From NCBI GenBank assembly GCA_030447685.1, contig JAUJOK010000028.1, positions 2,482 to 49,057 of the forward strand: a stretch of DNA of 46,576 nucleotides, written 5' to 3'. How positions within the stretch are numbered: position 1 is the stretch's first letter; the number at the start of each line of letters is the position of its first letter. The notes below the pieces were generated by a model. The model was not told where the DNA came from. It saw nothing but the letters and a program-made list of their open reading frames with translations, and made no database searches. The stretch comes from Armatimonadaceae bacterium. Lineage in GTDB: Bacteria; Armatimonadota; Armatimonadia; Armatimonadales; Armatimonadaceae. Shown here one piece after another: positions 8,486 to 18,169 of the stretch. The translations under genes and the position numbers were made by a program.

Positions 8486-10282
8486 ATGAGCAGTCATTGC
8501 GAAGCCTGGGATCGGGACGATGTGGTGCTGGACGGCTGCCCGGAGATGGGCGACCCGACCTTTACGCCGCCGTCCGACCCCCAGGATTTGCCTAAAATCA
8601 ACCCGCAGGGCATCAATCGGCGCGACTTTCTGCGCCGCACGGCCCAGACGGGCCTGGCGCTCACCGCCGCCGACTTTCTCGGCTATATGATGAATCACGG
8701 CGACCCGAACCAGGGCCGGGCCTGGGCGCAGTCCGTTCGGGCCAAGGCGAAGGAGGGGGCGAATCCGCACTACCTGATCTACTGGTTCGTGGAGGGCGGC
8801 TGGGAAAGCTACGATATGTTCAGCCCGGTCGAGACGCCCAACAACATCTTCCCCAACAATCGCCTGTCCAAAGAGCAGATGAGCAAGGAGCGGTACCGCG
8901 TCCTCAAATGGGGCCAGCCCGGTTACGACATCAAGAAGCACGGCAATATCCGCTATGGATACCTGGCCGAACCGGGCAAGGATCTGTTCCCGGAGATGGC
9001 AGTGCTCTCGTCGATGCACACCGGCTCGTTCCACTCCGGCGAGCGGCTGAAAGCGCACATGGGTTCGTACAACCTGCGCCTTCAGGCGGATAGGGAGCCG
9101 GACGAGCGCTCGGTCATGCAGGCGTTCGCCGAAGTCTACGGCCAGCCCTACGTGCTGCCGAACCTTTCCTGGCACTGGTGGCTTTCCGACGGCGAACTGA
9201 ACGAGGTGCAGTATACGGGGCGCAAAGGCTATTACCATGCGCTCGGTCCCGCGCACGCGCACACTATTTATGCGGGCACGCCGGCGAACCTGCGCCATTT
9301 TCTGATGCGTATGCAGTCAAACTCCGCCGATGTCGTCAACCGGCAGATACAGAACTTCCTGGACAACAGCCATAAGGGTCTGGTGCGCGACCGGGACATG
9401 GAGACCGTCAAGTCCTACAACTCGGCGCGCGAAATCTACGAGAACCTGTCCTCATCGGGGGCGAAGCTGAACCGGTCGCAGCTTTCGACGCTTTTCACCG
9501 ATCCGGCGCTCAAGGAAAAGTTCAAAGTAACCTCCGCCGACGAGTTGATCACCTACCAGAGTATCAACGGCAACAAGGCGCGCACCAAGTTCGCCCCGAA
9601 CACCAATGTGCAGGCGATGATGTGCTATGAACTGCTGCGCGCCAACCTGTCGTGCGCCTTCTGGATCGAGACGCGCGACATTCGCCGCTTCGACTCGCAC
9701 TTCGGGCGGCAGAACCTGTGGGAAAAGGACCGCGTGACGCCGCGCGGCCAGCCCGATCAGACCGAGATGATGAAGGCCCAGTTATGGGACCCGCTCCACA
9801 CGCTGATCGAACTGCTGAAAAACACACCCGATAAGACGACGGGCCGCCCGCTGTATGAGCACACGACCATCGTACTGACCTCGGAGTTCGGGCGCACGAT
9901 CCATGGGGATGTGGACGCGATCCTTTCGATGAGTATCCCCGAAGTGGATAAGCAGAAGATGATCGACGGCCAGGACATTTCCGAGCACTGGAAAGTGACC
10001 TCGGCGGCCTTCCTGGGCGGCAAGGTCAAAGGCGACGCCCAGTACGGCGGTATCGGCGAGCGGACGCTGATGGCGATTCCGATTATGCCGGACGGCTCCA
10101 TAGACCCGGCCTTCGACCCGCTTACCGGCGAACTGAAGCCAGGGATGACCAAGTCCGACAAATCGTTCATCCCGAACCACGGCGATGTCAATGCGACCGC
10201 GCTGTATCTGGCCGGCATCAGCCACAAAGACCAGAAGGGCCGCAACGACCGCGCGCCGCTGCCCTTTATCAAAAAAGCGTAG
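8486..10282 (+). CDS. DUF1501 family protein, Tat-exported
   Basis: This 598-residue protein starts at an ATG with GGAGAA 7 bases upstream. A twin-arginine signal (RRDFLRR, arginines about 45-46, then GLALTAADFL) shows export of a folded, perhaps metal-bound, protein. The rest fits DUF1501, a family related to the alkaline phosphatase/sulfatase superfamily: HYLIYWFVEGGWESYD near the start, SSMHTGSFHSGERLKAHMGSY, IETRDIRRFDSH and TSEFGRTIHGDVD near residue 470, and FIPNHGDVNATALYLAG at the end. It sits directly after the haem-motif protein, and the two are likely partners outside the cell membrane. The biochemical reaction of DUF1501 proteins is not established. Confidence 0.9.
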   Translation: MSSHCEAWDRDDVVLDGCPEMGDPTFTPPSDPQDLPKINPQGINRRDFLRRTAQTGLALTAADFLGYMMNHGDPNQGRAWAQSVRAKAKEGANPHYLIYWFVEGGWESYDMFSPVETPNNIFPNNRLSKEQMSKERYRVLKWGQPGYDIKKHGNIRYGYLAEPGKDLFPEMAVLSSMHTGSFHSGERLKAHMGSYNLRLQADREPDERSVMQAFAEVYGQPYVLPNLSWHWWLSDGELNEVQYTGRKGYYHALGPAHAHTIYAGTPANLRHFLMRMQSNSADVVNRQIQNFLDNSHKGLVRDRDMETVKSYNSAREIYENLSSSGAKLNRSQLSTLFTDPALKEKFKVTSADELITYQSINGNKARTKFAPNTNVQAMMCYELLRANLSCAFWIETRDIRRFDSHFGRQNLWEKDRVTPRGQPDQTEMMKAQLWDPLHTLIELLKNTPDKTTGRPLYEHTTIVLTSEFGRTIHGDVDAILSMSIPEVDKQKMIDGQDISEHWKVTSAAFLGGKVKGDAQYGGIGERTLMAIPIMPDGSIDPAFDPLTGELKPGMTKSDKSFIPNHGDVNATALYLAGISHKDQKGRNDRAPLPFIKKA

Positions 10283-10296
10283 CTCCTGCTCGCGGG

Positions 10297-10320
10297 GGGG
10301 CAGTCCAGCTGGACTGCCCC
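10297..10320 (+). terminator. Hairpin after the DUF1501 gene, likely terminator
   Basis: A perfect 10-base stem (GGGGCAGTCC / GGACTGCCCC) with AGCT loop lies 14 bases after the stop codon. The outer bases can extend the stem. A short TTTT follows at about 10329, so it is a plausible but not classical intrinsic terminator. Confidence 0.6.
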
Positions 10321-10370
10321 GCCGCGCGTTTTCGTAACGCAGGCACCGCTGCCTGCCGTATCTATTTTCG

Positions 10371-12011
<1,641 letters not shown>

Positions 12012-12060
12012 AATCCAATACTGCCGATAACGATGTTTTAGGCAGCATTAGGTACCGCCC

Positions 12061-12274
12061 CGCCTGCACCGTGCCAAGACCATACAGGAAGCGGCGAACA
12101 TAGTGGGCAGGTTCAACCAGCAGTTTCTGCGGACGCTGCGGGCCTTGCGCGATCAGCGGCGCTTTTCCGTGGTGGTCAATGGCGCGGGTCACACACTTGT
12201 GACCGGGGCAGGGGCACAAGCATGTGCCCGTGGTCAACATCGGCGATAAGCAGGTCATTGTGGCGAGTTGGTAG
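12061..12274 (+). pseudogene. 3' remnant of a small conserved protein gene
   Basis: No start is present. From 12061 one frame reads RLHRAKTIQEAANIVGRF then FLRTLRALRDQRRFSVVVNG; after a shift the last codons read VNIGDKQVIVASW and stop at 12272-12274. The order (helical Arg/Leu-rich segment, then NxGxxVNIGxxQV near the end) matches a small-protein type I have seen in planctomycetes and related phyla, sometimes annotated near terminase small subunits. A hairpin-rich 45-base insertion and a frame change separate the two parts. I regard this as a truncated, decayed gene left behind the FGE fusion. Confidence 0.5.
12187..12236 (+). repeat. 45-base double-hairpin insertion flanked by GGTCA
   Basis: GGTCA occurs at 12187-12191 and again at 12232-12236. 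Between them are two adjacent dyads: GGTCAC/GTGACC (loop ACACTT), then GGGCACA/TGTGCCC (loop AGCA). The flanking 5-base repeat looks like a target duplication. The element interrupts the conserved end of the gene remnant. Confidence 0.5.
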
Positions 12275-12387
12275 AATGGGGGTGGCAGAAGACAGGATTG
12301 GGTGTCGTCGGCTTCACCAGGCGTAACCATTTGCGCTCTATCGCGTTTGTTATGGCAGCACCCGGCTTGTCCTTTGTCGAGGAACTT

Positions 12388-12645
12388 ATGCGCGTCCGAC
12401 GCTCCACCATTTTCGCCCTGCTCGCTGCCTTTGCCAGCACCGGTCTGTGTTCCTGTGCCCCGAAACAACCGCTGCCTCTGACACCGGCGCAAATCAGGAA
12501 CCCTGCAACCCGACTGCCAGGGAATGAAGAGATAACCCGTTACGAATTGACAGACGAGCAAAAGCAAGCCATCGCGGATCGGGCGGTTGCCGACCACGCG
12601 GCAGCACGGCGTGGTCGGCGTAGTCGGCAGCCGCCATCCCGGTAA
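12388..12645 (+). CDS. Small putative lipoprotein
   Basis: The ATG at 12388 has GAGG five bases upstream. The 85-residue product begins with positive residues and a hydrophobic core (MRVRRSTIFALLAAFAST) followed by GLCSC, a near-lipobox, and then a polar tail (ITRYELTDEQKQAIADRAVAD). A membrane-anchored periplasmic lipoprotein is the best reading. The C-terminus becomes very arginine-rich (AARRGRRSRQPPSR), which may reflect a frame change near the end. Family not recognised. It is isolated between repeats and probably expressed alone. Confidence 0.55.
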   Translation: MRVRRSTIFALLAAFASTGLCSCAPKQPLPLTPAQIRNPATRLPGNEEITRYELTDEQKQAIADRAVADHAAARRGRRSRQPPSR

Positions 12646-12680
12646 GTGGTGCTAAATACCCCACACCAACCCCGCCCCAG

Positions 12681-12730
12681 CCGCCGTTCCCGTCTGCCTG
12701 TGGGGTAAGTTCGGGGGTGACGGGGGCATT
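12681..12730 (+). repeat. Imperfect direct repeat, copy 1
   Basis: A roughly 50-base G/C-skewed segment (CCGCCGTTCCCGTCTGCC... then TTCGGGGGTGACGGGGG). A second, diverged copy lies at 12966-13018; together they bracket a 38-residue membrane protein gene. Confidence 0.55.
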
Positions 12731-12799
12731 GGGCGTAGTGTAACCAAACTCGGTTGCCGCTTGTCGAAAAGGTGTAATGAAAGCAGAAAGGGGCATACA

Positions 12800-12916
12800 A
12801 TGAGCTTCGCCTATATTGGCACGCAGGAAATCTTCATCGCAGCTTTGTTTCTTCTTCCGGCTGCGGTTCTATTCGTGGCGCTGGTACGGTTCCTCTGGCT
12901 ACGAGCCAAACGTTGA
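12800..12916 (+). CDS. 38-residue single-span membrane protein
   Basis: ATG at 12800 with AAAGGGG about 6 bases upstream, stop TGA at 12914. The product starts MSFAYIGTQEIFIAALFLL, continues with one long hydrophobic helix and ends RFLWLRAKR, giving an inside-positive tail. The IGTQE-then-helix pattern resembles the start of TatA/B-type or other short membrane proteins, but the amphipathic helix of TatA is missing, so I do not call it TatA. It lies between two copies of an imperfect repeat and is followed by a larger membrane protein. Confidence 0.55.
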   Translation: MSFAYIGTQEIFIAALFLLPAAVLFVALVRFLWLRAKR

Positions 12917-12965
12917 ATGGAGGCACGAAGGGGAGCCTGAGCACAAGCTTCACTGAACGCGAGTG

Positions 12966-13018
12966 CCGCCGTTTCCCGTTTGCCCGTGGGGGCAGGTTCG
13001 GGGGGTGGTGAAGGGGGG
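12966..13018 (+). repeat. Imperfect direct repeat, copy 2
   Basis: CCGCCGTTTCCCGTTTGCCC... then GGTTCGGGGGGTGGTGAAGG; same orientation as 12681-12730 with several small length changes in the G-runs. Confidence 0.55.
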
Positions 13019-13080
13019 ACGCTGTTTCAGTGCTTAGCATCATCCGTCGAAGCGGATTTGGTGACGGAGGGATTGCAGTG

Positions 13081-13680
13081 ATGAGGTACATGCGTTCTTT
13101 GCGCCTGACGGCATCTGTTGCGGCTTTGCTCGTCGCCACCGAAGCCGCCGCGTCAGCCAACGTGGGTGTGCCCATGATTTTCATCACCCTGCCGCGCATG
13201 GTGGCCGCTCTTGGCCCCATTATCCTGGTCGAAACGGTGTTGCTGATGGCACGGCTCAGGACGGGAATATCTCCTTCCTTCCAGGCGTCCCTGTTCGCGA
13301 ATTTAGCTTCCACTTTTGTGGGTGTGCCCGTGGCCTGGGCCGCGCTGGTGTTCCTTGAAACGCTCACCCAGGGCGGGAGGCTACTGGGTATCGACCCGGG
13401 GCGGCAAGATTTGCTGGTGCTCCTCTTCCAAGCCCCCTGGCTCTTCCCGGTGACGCGCGACGTTTATGTAGTTGACTACTGGATGAAGCCTGCTGCGTCG
13501 CTGGTCCTGTTGGTGCCGTTCTTCTTCGCTTCGTGGCTAACGGAGCGGAAAGTGGCGCGGTGGGTTCTACCAAATATAGAACCGGGGGCGCTGAGCCGCG
13601 CGGTGCTGCTGGGTAACGTCGTGTCTTACACCGGTTTAGCCATCTGGCTCTTGCAATGGCTATGGGCCTCGTTGCGGTAG
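13081..13680 (+). CDS. Integral membrane protein of unknown function
   Basis: The ATG at 13081 has GGAGGG about 9 bases upstream; a frame extension further 5' exists but lacks such a site. The 199-residue product has a signal-like first helix (LTASVAALLVATEAAASA) and then about four hydrophobic helices: VPMIFITLPRMVAALGPIIL, FVGVPVAWAALVFL, AASLVLLVPFFFASWL and VVSYTGLAIWLLQWL. The short motif ANVGVPM after the first helix is distinctive. There is no catalytic motif or known transporter signature that I recognise. It may form a unit with the 38-residue membrane protein upstream. Confidence 0.75.
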   Translation: MRYMRSLRLTASVAALLVATEAAASANVGVPMIFITLPRMVAALGPIILVETVLLMARLRTGISPSFQASLFANLASTFVGVPVAWAALVFLETLTQGGRLLGIDPGRQDLLVLLFQAPWLFPVTRDVYVVDYWMKPAASLVLLVPFFFASWLTERKVARWVLPNIEPGALSRAVLLGNVVSYTGLAIWLLQWLWASLR

Positions 13681-14045
13681 CGGTCGCAGCCCCCAACCCC
13701 CTCTAAAACCTACAACATCCTGCTGATTGTGAAGCGTTTTTGCAGTAAGGTCGGCATCCGTTTGCTGATAATTCACAGACTGCACGCTTCACGCTCAGAC
13801 CGGGAGCAGTAGAATTCACGTTATCGAACACGGCAGAGGCGCAGGGGCAGTCCAGGGCAGGCGGTACGGGGTATGCTGTCGGTGGGCCTGGCTCCCTGTC
13901 CTGCTGGGTGTCTGTGTTGGGCCGGTAATCGGGTGCAGTACGGTGATCTGCTGGCTGCGGCGACATAATAATAGCCGTGTTAGGGGCAATTGTTTGGAAC
14001 TAAAATCAGGTACGATACCAGACATACCACATCAAGGAGAAGTCC
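13681..14045. other. Intergenic region without recognised gene
   Basis: About 365 bases with no convincing coding frame on either strand and no clear promoter. The last 15 bases contain the AAGGAGAAG ribosome binding site of the next gene. It may be decayed sequence; nothing more is visible. Confidence 0.6.
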
Positions 14046-14357
14046 ATGACAAACCCTTCTGACCGAACCACGAAGGTTCTGCTTGCGCTGCTCGTCGCCG
14101 GTGTCTGGGCACTACTGCTGCGCCCGCTGTTTGTTGCCTCCCCTGCTCAGGCCCAACAGTCCCAACTGGTTCTTTCTCAAGCAGGTCAAGTTCCTACCGT
14201 CGTCAACAGAACGGAGGCTGTGGGGGAAACGCTCTACGTCTTCTATGCCAGCGGTGGAACTTACAAGATGAAGGCTTTTCGTGCCATTCCGCAGGGAGGG
14301 CAGGCAGGGCGGTTGGTCATTCAAGAGAGCGAAGCAAAGGAGCTTACAAAAAACTAA
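14046..14357 (+). CDS. Small secreted/anchored hypothetical protein
   Basis: ATG at 14046 preceded by AAGGAGAAG at good spacing. The 103-residue product has an N-terminal hydrophobic segment (VLLALLVAGVWALLLRPLFV) and a likely cleavage after AQA, followed by a compact mature part of about 65 residues (LVLSQAGQVPTVVNRTEAVG, LYVFYASGGTYKMKAFR). A beta-rich fold is likely. Family unknown. It stands alone between spacers; regulation is not visible. Confidence 0.75.
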   Translation: MTNPSDRTTKVLLALLVAGVWALLLRPLFVASPAQAQQSQLVLSQAGQVPTVVNRTEAVGETLYVFYASGGTYKMKAFRAIPQGGQAGRLVIQESEAKELTKN

Positions 14358-14554
14358 AGTGTGCTTGCGCTCCCTTTTGCTCCGTGTCGCTCCTCGGGCC
14401 AGATCGCCGCCCCGGTGCCCTAAGTGCCGTAGAATCGAATCCTGGCGCGATCTGTGGGGTATTTGATGGGCAGGGCCAGCAGACGCAGCAGGGATGCAGC
14501 AGCCTGGTCCACTCGGAGCAAGAAGGAGCGCAAGCGCGTTGATTGCTGTGGACG

Positions 14555-14809
14555 CTACTTCTCAACATCTTTGGCCTTTAACACGGCAAAGACGCCATGC
14601 ACACAGACACCCCCCGGAAACAGGAAAAACCAGCGCCATAGTGAGTCCCGGTTTGCCTCGTAGCCATAGTAACAGGCCAATACCAGTGCGACCAAAAAAG
14701 GAATGATAATGGCTTTGCCAAGCGGGCTGATTCGTGCCGGTTCGCCAGGTGATGACACTCGGGCCATACCTTCCTCCGGCTTGTTTACCTTGATCTTTAT
14801 CCAACTCAT
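14555..14809 (-). CDS. Small membrane protein
   Basis: The ATG at 14807-14809 has AGGGAG about 9 bases upstream and is preferred to the more distant in-frame start. The 84-residue product has a polar N-terminus (MSWIKIKVNKPEEGMARV) and two hydrophobic helices (LGKAIIIPFLVALVLACYYG and WRWFFLFPGGVCVHGVFAVL), ending in KAKDVEK. Both ends are therefore probably cytoplasmic. Function unknown. Confidence 0.7.
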   Translation of the reverse strand: MSWIKIKVNKPEEGMARVSSPGEPARISPLGKAIIIPFLVALVLACYYGYEANRDSLWRWFFLFPGGVCVHGVFAVLKAKDVEK

Positions 14810-15007
14810 CGCCGCTGGCTCCCTGTTCAGGCTACGAATCCCCACAAATAGCAAGCACACTCTGCTGTGTCACATCAGGCCGCCCTGCTATAGCTTTGCA
14901 GTCAGTATAACAGGCCGACAGGGGAAAGAAAAGCGCCCTCCTGATGGCGCATGCAGCGGGGTATACTTTCGGCGTGTGAACTTCTCACTTTTCCTGATAT
15001 GGGAAGC

Positions 15008-15036
15008 GGGCCGGGGTAAATGCCCCGGCCCTTTTT
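15008..15036 (+). terminator. Intrinsic terminator without an obvious upstream gene
   Basis: GGGCCGGGG (15008-15016) pairs perfectly with CCCCGGCCC (15023-15031) across a six-base loop, followed by five Ts. It points in the plus direction, yet no plus-strand coding gene ends within 600 bases. It may end a short RNA starting after TATACT (14962-14967). Confidence 0.8.
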
Positions 15037-15111
15037 GTGTCTGTCCCTGCAAGTCAGAGGGCCGGAGAGCGTTGCTGCTTCCCGGCCCCGGTTCATTTCC
15101 TATCCATCGCT

Positions 15112-15792
15112 TCAGGCTTTGCGGTTTCGTCTCTTTCTCAGCAGCAGGGAGCCGAGGGGCAGCAGGCTGGTGGAGAGAAGGGCGAGGGGGGAGGGTTCGG
15201 GGACGGCAGTAATGGCGGCGCCCCTGACTGAAATGTTGAATGAGTAATCGTCTGTATAATTATTGTTATATGAAACGCCAGAATTGTTAGAGATACCAGA
15301 CAGGTTATTGACGGTCCCGGCTGTGCCCGTGTTATTGTTGTGGTTGAGAATAGAGCCTGCCCAGATAATGCTTGCTCCTTGTCCCGGCCCCAGCGCAAAC
15401 CAGTAGGAGGAGCCGGCCGTAAGTACGACAGGAGTATTGGGAGTAAAAGTAACGTTGCCGAAGGATTGGGTGGGAATTGCGTTGAAGCCGCCACTGAGGG
15501 CAAGAGTGGTCAGAGGCGCACCGACGAGGTTTGCGGCGTCGGTGTAAAGCCGGGCTACGACGCCGCTTGCGAGAGGTTCGCGTTTCAGCTCTGCGGTTAT
15601 GGCCGTCAGGTTCCATTCTCCACTCGTCACCGTGAACTGCTGCGCGCGTGCGGAACTGGTAAGACTGTAGCCGGAAACGTCATTGGGGCTGGTTAGGTTA
15701 TCAGCGATGGTGATTATCTGGGCGCGGGCAGGATTGACAAAGCACAATAGCGCGAGAACGGCCAAGAAGGGTAGAAACGAGAAGGAACGCAA
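15112..15792 (-). CDS. PEP-CTERM sorted exported protein
   Basis: Starts at a TTG (15790-15792) with AGGAG six bases upstream. The 226-residue product has a signal peptide (FLPFLAVLALLCFVNPARA, cut before QIITIADN), a beta-rich domain of about 170 residues typical of the choice-of-anchor type (AQQFTVTSGEWNLTAITAEL, VVLTAGSSYWFALGPG), and a C-terminal sorting signal: VPEPSPLALL, a hydrophobic stretch, then RKRRNRKA. This tripartite tail is recognised by an exosortase and predicts cell-envelope processing, often linked to exopolysaccharide. No exosortase gene is present here. A -10-like TATACT lies at 15831-15836 on this strand, with a poor -35. Confidence 0.88.
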   Translation of the reverse strand: MRSFSFLPFLAVLALLCFVNPARAQIITIADNLTSPNDVSGYSLTSSARAQQFTVTSGEWNLTAITAELKREPLASGVVARLYTDAANLVGAPLTTLALSGGFNAIPTQSFGNVTFTPNTPVVLTAGSSYWFALGPGQGASIIWAGSILNHNNNTGTAGTVNNLSGISNNSGVSYNNNYTDDYSFNISVRGAAITAVPEPSPLALLSTSLLPLGSLLLRKRRNRKA

Positions 15793-15895
15793 TATGATCT
15801 CCTTTTAGGGCAGAAAGCAAATTCATCGCCAGTATAGCAGACGTGCACGGAAAACAAAAGCGCGTTATTCCAGCAGACGCGCCCCTGCCTCTATT

Positions 15896-16051
15896 CTACT
15901 CCTCCGCTGCTGTCACCTCCAGTACCCGGCTCCACCAGGCCAGCGCCCCCGGCGCATCGTTCGGCCCCTCCACTATCTTGTAGTAGCTGCCATCGGGGAA
16001 CGTGACGGCCACATAGCGATGCCGCGCACCGAAGATGGTCGAAGGTATCAC
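15896..16051 (-). CDS. Small conserved-looking protein, 51 residues
   Basis: GTG at 16049-16051 to TAG at 15896-15898. It reads VIPSTIFGARHRYVAVTFPD then GSYYKIVEGPNDAPGALAWW and ends RVLEVTAAEE. The balanced composition, aromatic pattern and lack of low complexity look like real protein. No ribosome binding site is seen, and the frame stays open for some 80 bases further upstream, so the true start may differ. It is divergent from the S9 peptidase. Unknown function. Confidence 0.45.
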   Translation of the reverse strand: MIPSTIFGARHRYVAVTFPDGSYYKIVEGPNDAPGALAWWSRVLEVTAAEE

Positions 16052-16113
16052 CGGCTGTTCAGCAGGAAGGCAGGAGGGGGGCGGCGAATGGTTCTCCCCG
16101 GAGGCAGAGCGGC

Positions 16114-18165
16114 GTGAGTAAACGACCCACTACCATTGATGACCTGACCCGTATTTGTACCCCTTCCGATCCGCAGATGTCGCCGGACGGGAGCCGTATC
16201 GCTTTCGTACTGAAGACGATGGATGCGGAGAAGAACAAATATTTCTCGCATATCTGGATGGTTCCGACGGCGGGGGACGGCGAGGCGCGGCAGTGGACAC
16301 GCAGCCAGAACTCCGAAGGCTCGCCGCGCTGGTCGCCGGACGGCAGATACCTGGCCTTTACCAGCGGGCGCGAGGAGAAAAAGGGCCAGATTTTCCTTCT
16401 GCCCACGGACGGCGGCGAAGCGGAAAAGGTGACGGACCTGCCGCAGGGAGGCATCGGAGATATCGCCTGGTCGCCGGACGGGACGCGCATCGCTTTCACC
16501 TTTCGCCCGACTGACGAGGCATGGCGCGAAGAGGCCGTAGAGGAGCGGAAGAAAAAAGAGCGTTCGTCCCCGCCGCGCGAAATAACGCGCCTGCATTACC
16601 GCGAGGAGGGGACCGGCTTTGTCGGCGGGGGGCGCTGGCATCTTCAGGTACTGGACATTGCCTCACGCACTATCCGGCAGATAACCTCCGGCGAGCGCGA
16701 TTACGGCCCGTTCTGCTGGTCGCCGGACGGCGCGCGGCTTGCCTGTGTCACCAACACCGCCGATGATCCCGACCTGAGGCCTAACGCGGAAGACCTTTTC
16801 GTTTTTCCTGCTGCCGCTGGGCTGCCTGAAGGAACGGAGCCGCAAAAGCTGAACTGCCCGCCGGGGCCGAAAAGCGCGCTCGCCTGGTCGCCGGACGGCA
16901 GCCATATCGCCTATCTGGGCCACGATAAGGCGGATGAAGTATGGGGCGTCACTAACGTCCACCCCTGGGTCGTGCCCACCGACGATGGCCGCCCCGCGCG
17001 CGACCTTGCGCCCAACTGGGATGTTCACTGCGGCAGTGCGGCGATGAGTGATGTGGCTGGCGGCGGGGAAAGCGGGCCGTTCTGGGCGGAGGGCAGCGGC
17101 GGCGCGTCGCTGCTGGTGCTGGCATCGGAACAGGGAGCGGTGAACCTGTATCGCCTGGCGCTGGGGGGCGAGGTCGCGCCGCAGCGGCTGACCGAAGGCG
17201 CGCATGCCGTTCCGGGCTTCACTACCGATGCGCGCGGCGAGACGGCGGCGCTGCTGCTTGGCACGCCGCTGGATGCGGGCGATCTCTACGCACTGTCTCT
17301 GCAGGACGAAGATTTCCCCCGCCGCCTGACCTGGCTGAACCAGGAACTCTTTGATGAGGTGGAATTGAGCGCGCCCGAAACGTTCGATGCTCCGACAGCG
17401 GCGGCGGAGGGGCACGCGGTTCCCTCCTGGGCGCTTCTGCCGCCCGATTTCGCTCACCATCCGACGCCGCGCCCGACGCTCCTGTATATCCATGGCGGGC
17501 CGCACCTGATGTACGCGCACACCCTGTTCCACGAATACCAGGCGCTCGCGGCGGCGGGCTATGTGGTGCTGTATCCCAACCCGCGCGGCTCCAAAGGCTA
17601 CGGCGAAGCATGGACCAGCGCGATTCGGGGCGACTGGGGCGGCCCCGCGCACGCCGATGTTCTGGCCTGCGTGGACTACGCCATTGCGCAGGGCTGGGCC
17701 GACCCGGACCGGTTGGGCGTCCTGGGCGGCTCCTACGGCGGCTATCTGACCGGCTGGGTGGTCGGCCATGCGGATCGTTTTGCGGCGGCGGTGGCCGAGC
17801 GCGGCGTGTTCAACCTTCAGTCGATGGCCGGAACGTGCGACTTCGTGTGGCGGGACCACGATTACTTCGACGCCAACACCTGGGACGATCCCGCCGATTA
17901 TCTGCGGAACTCGCCGCTGACGTATGCCGGAGAGATCACGACCCCGCTGCTTATTATCCACTCCGAAGGCGACCTGCGCTGCCCTATCGAACAGGCGGAG
18001 CAGCTTTACGCCGCGCTCAAGCGACAGAAGAAAGAGGTCGTTTTTCTGCGCTACGGGCCGGAAGCCAATCACAACCTATCGCGGGGCGGCCCGCCCGATC
18101 TGCGTCTGGACCGGCAGCGGCGCATCACCGCCTGGTTCGATACCTACCTTAAGAAGGAAAAATAG
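16114..18165 (+). CDS. S9 family serine peptidase (acylaminoacyl/dipeptidyl peptidase type)
   Basis: GTG start with GGAGG nine bases upstream; 683 residues and no signal peptide, so a cytoplasmic oligopeptidase. The N-terminal half is a beta-propeller built of repeated blades (SPDGSRIAF, SPDGRYLAF, SPDGTRIAF, SPDGARLAC, SPDGSHIAY). The C-terminal alpha/beta-hydrolase domain (about 440-683) carries GGSYGG with Ser540 as nucleophile, Asp620 in HSEGDLRC and His653 in EANHNLSRGG, a complete triad. It removes short units from the N-terminus of peptides in known relatives. A DinB gene follows after four bases in the same operon. Confidence 0.95.
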   Translation: MSKRPTTIDDLTRICTPSDPQMSPDGSRIAFVLKTMDAEKNKYFSHIWMVPTAGDGEARQWTRSQNSEGSPRWSPDGRYLAFTSGREEKKGQIFLLPTDGGEAEKVTDLPQGGIGDIAWSPDGTRIAFTFRPTDEAWREEAVEERKKKERSSPPREITRLHYREEGTGFVGGGRWHLQVLDIASRTIRQITSGERDYGPFCWSPDGARLACVTNTADDPDLRPNAEDLFVFPAAAGLPEGTEPQKLNCPPGPKSALAWSPDGSHIAYLGHDKADEVWGVTNVHPWVVPTDDGRPARDLAPNWDVHCGSAAMSDVAGGGESGPFWAEGSGGASLLVLASEQGAVNLYRLALGGEVAPQRLTEGAHAVPGFTTDARGETAALLLGTPLDAGDLYALSLQDEDFPRRLTWLNQELFDEVELSAPETFDAPTAAAEGHAVPSWALLPPDFAHHPTPRPTLLYIHGGPHLMYAHTLFHEYQALAAAGYVVLYPNPRGSKGYGEAWTSAIRGDWGGPAHADVLACVDYAIAQGWADPDRLGVLGGSYGGYLTGWVVGHADRFAAAVAERGVFNLQSMAGTCDFVWRDHDYFDANTWDDPADYLRNSPLTYAGEITTPLLIIHSEGDLRCPIEQAEQLYAALKRQKKEVVFLRYGPEANHNLSRGGPPDLRLDRQRRITAWFDTYLKKEK

Positions 18166-18169
18166 ACCG

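Noticed and set aside
12494..12796. Minus-strand frame reading PLSAFITPFRQAATEFGYTT
   Set aside because: It looks more protein-like than most shadows but has no ribosome binding site and overlaps a repeat and the lipoprotein gene; evidence is too weak.
12800..12916. TatA/TatE identity for the 38-residue protein
   Set aside because: The IGTQE start is similar, but the Gly hinge and amphipathic helix of TatA are missing.
13703..13966. Minus-strand 87-codon frame in the 13.7-14.0 kb gap
   Set aside because: Cys/Pro-rich, no ribosome binding site and no family resemblance.
14434..14450. ATCGAATCC resembling a tRNA T-arm
   Set aside because: No GTTC consensus, no acceptor stem and no anticodon arm around it.
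14400..14454. CAGATCGC/GCGATCTG inverted repeat as terminator of the small secreted gene
   Set aside because: The arms are only 8 bases and 39 bases apart, with no T-run.
16663..18072. 469-codon minus-strand frame across the S9 peptidase
   Set aside because: Shadow of a peptidase with an intact catalytic triad.
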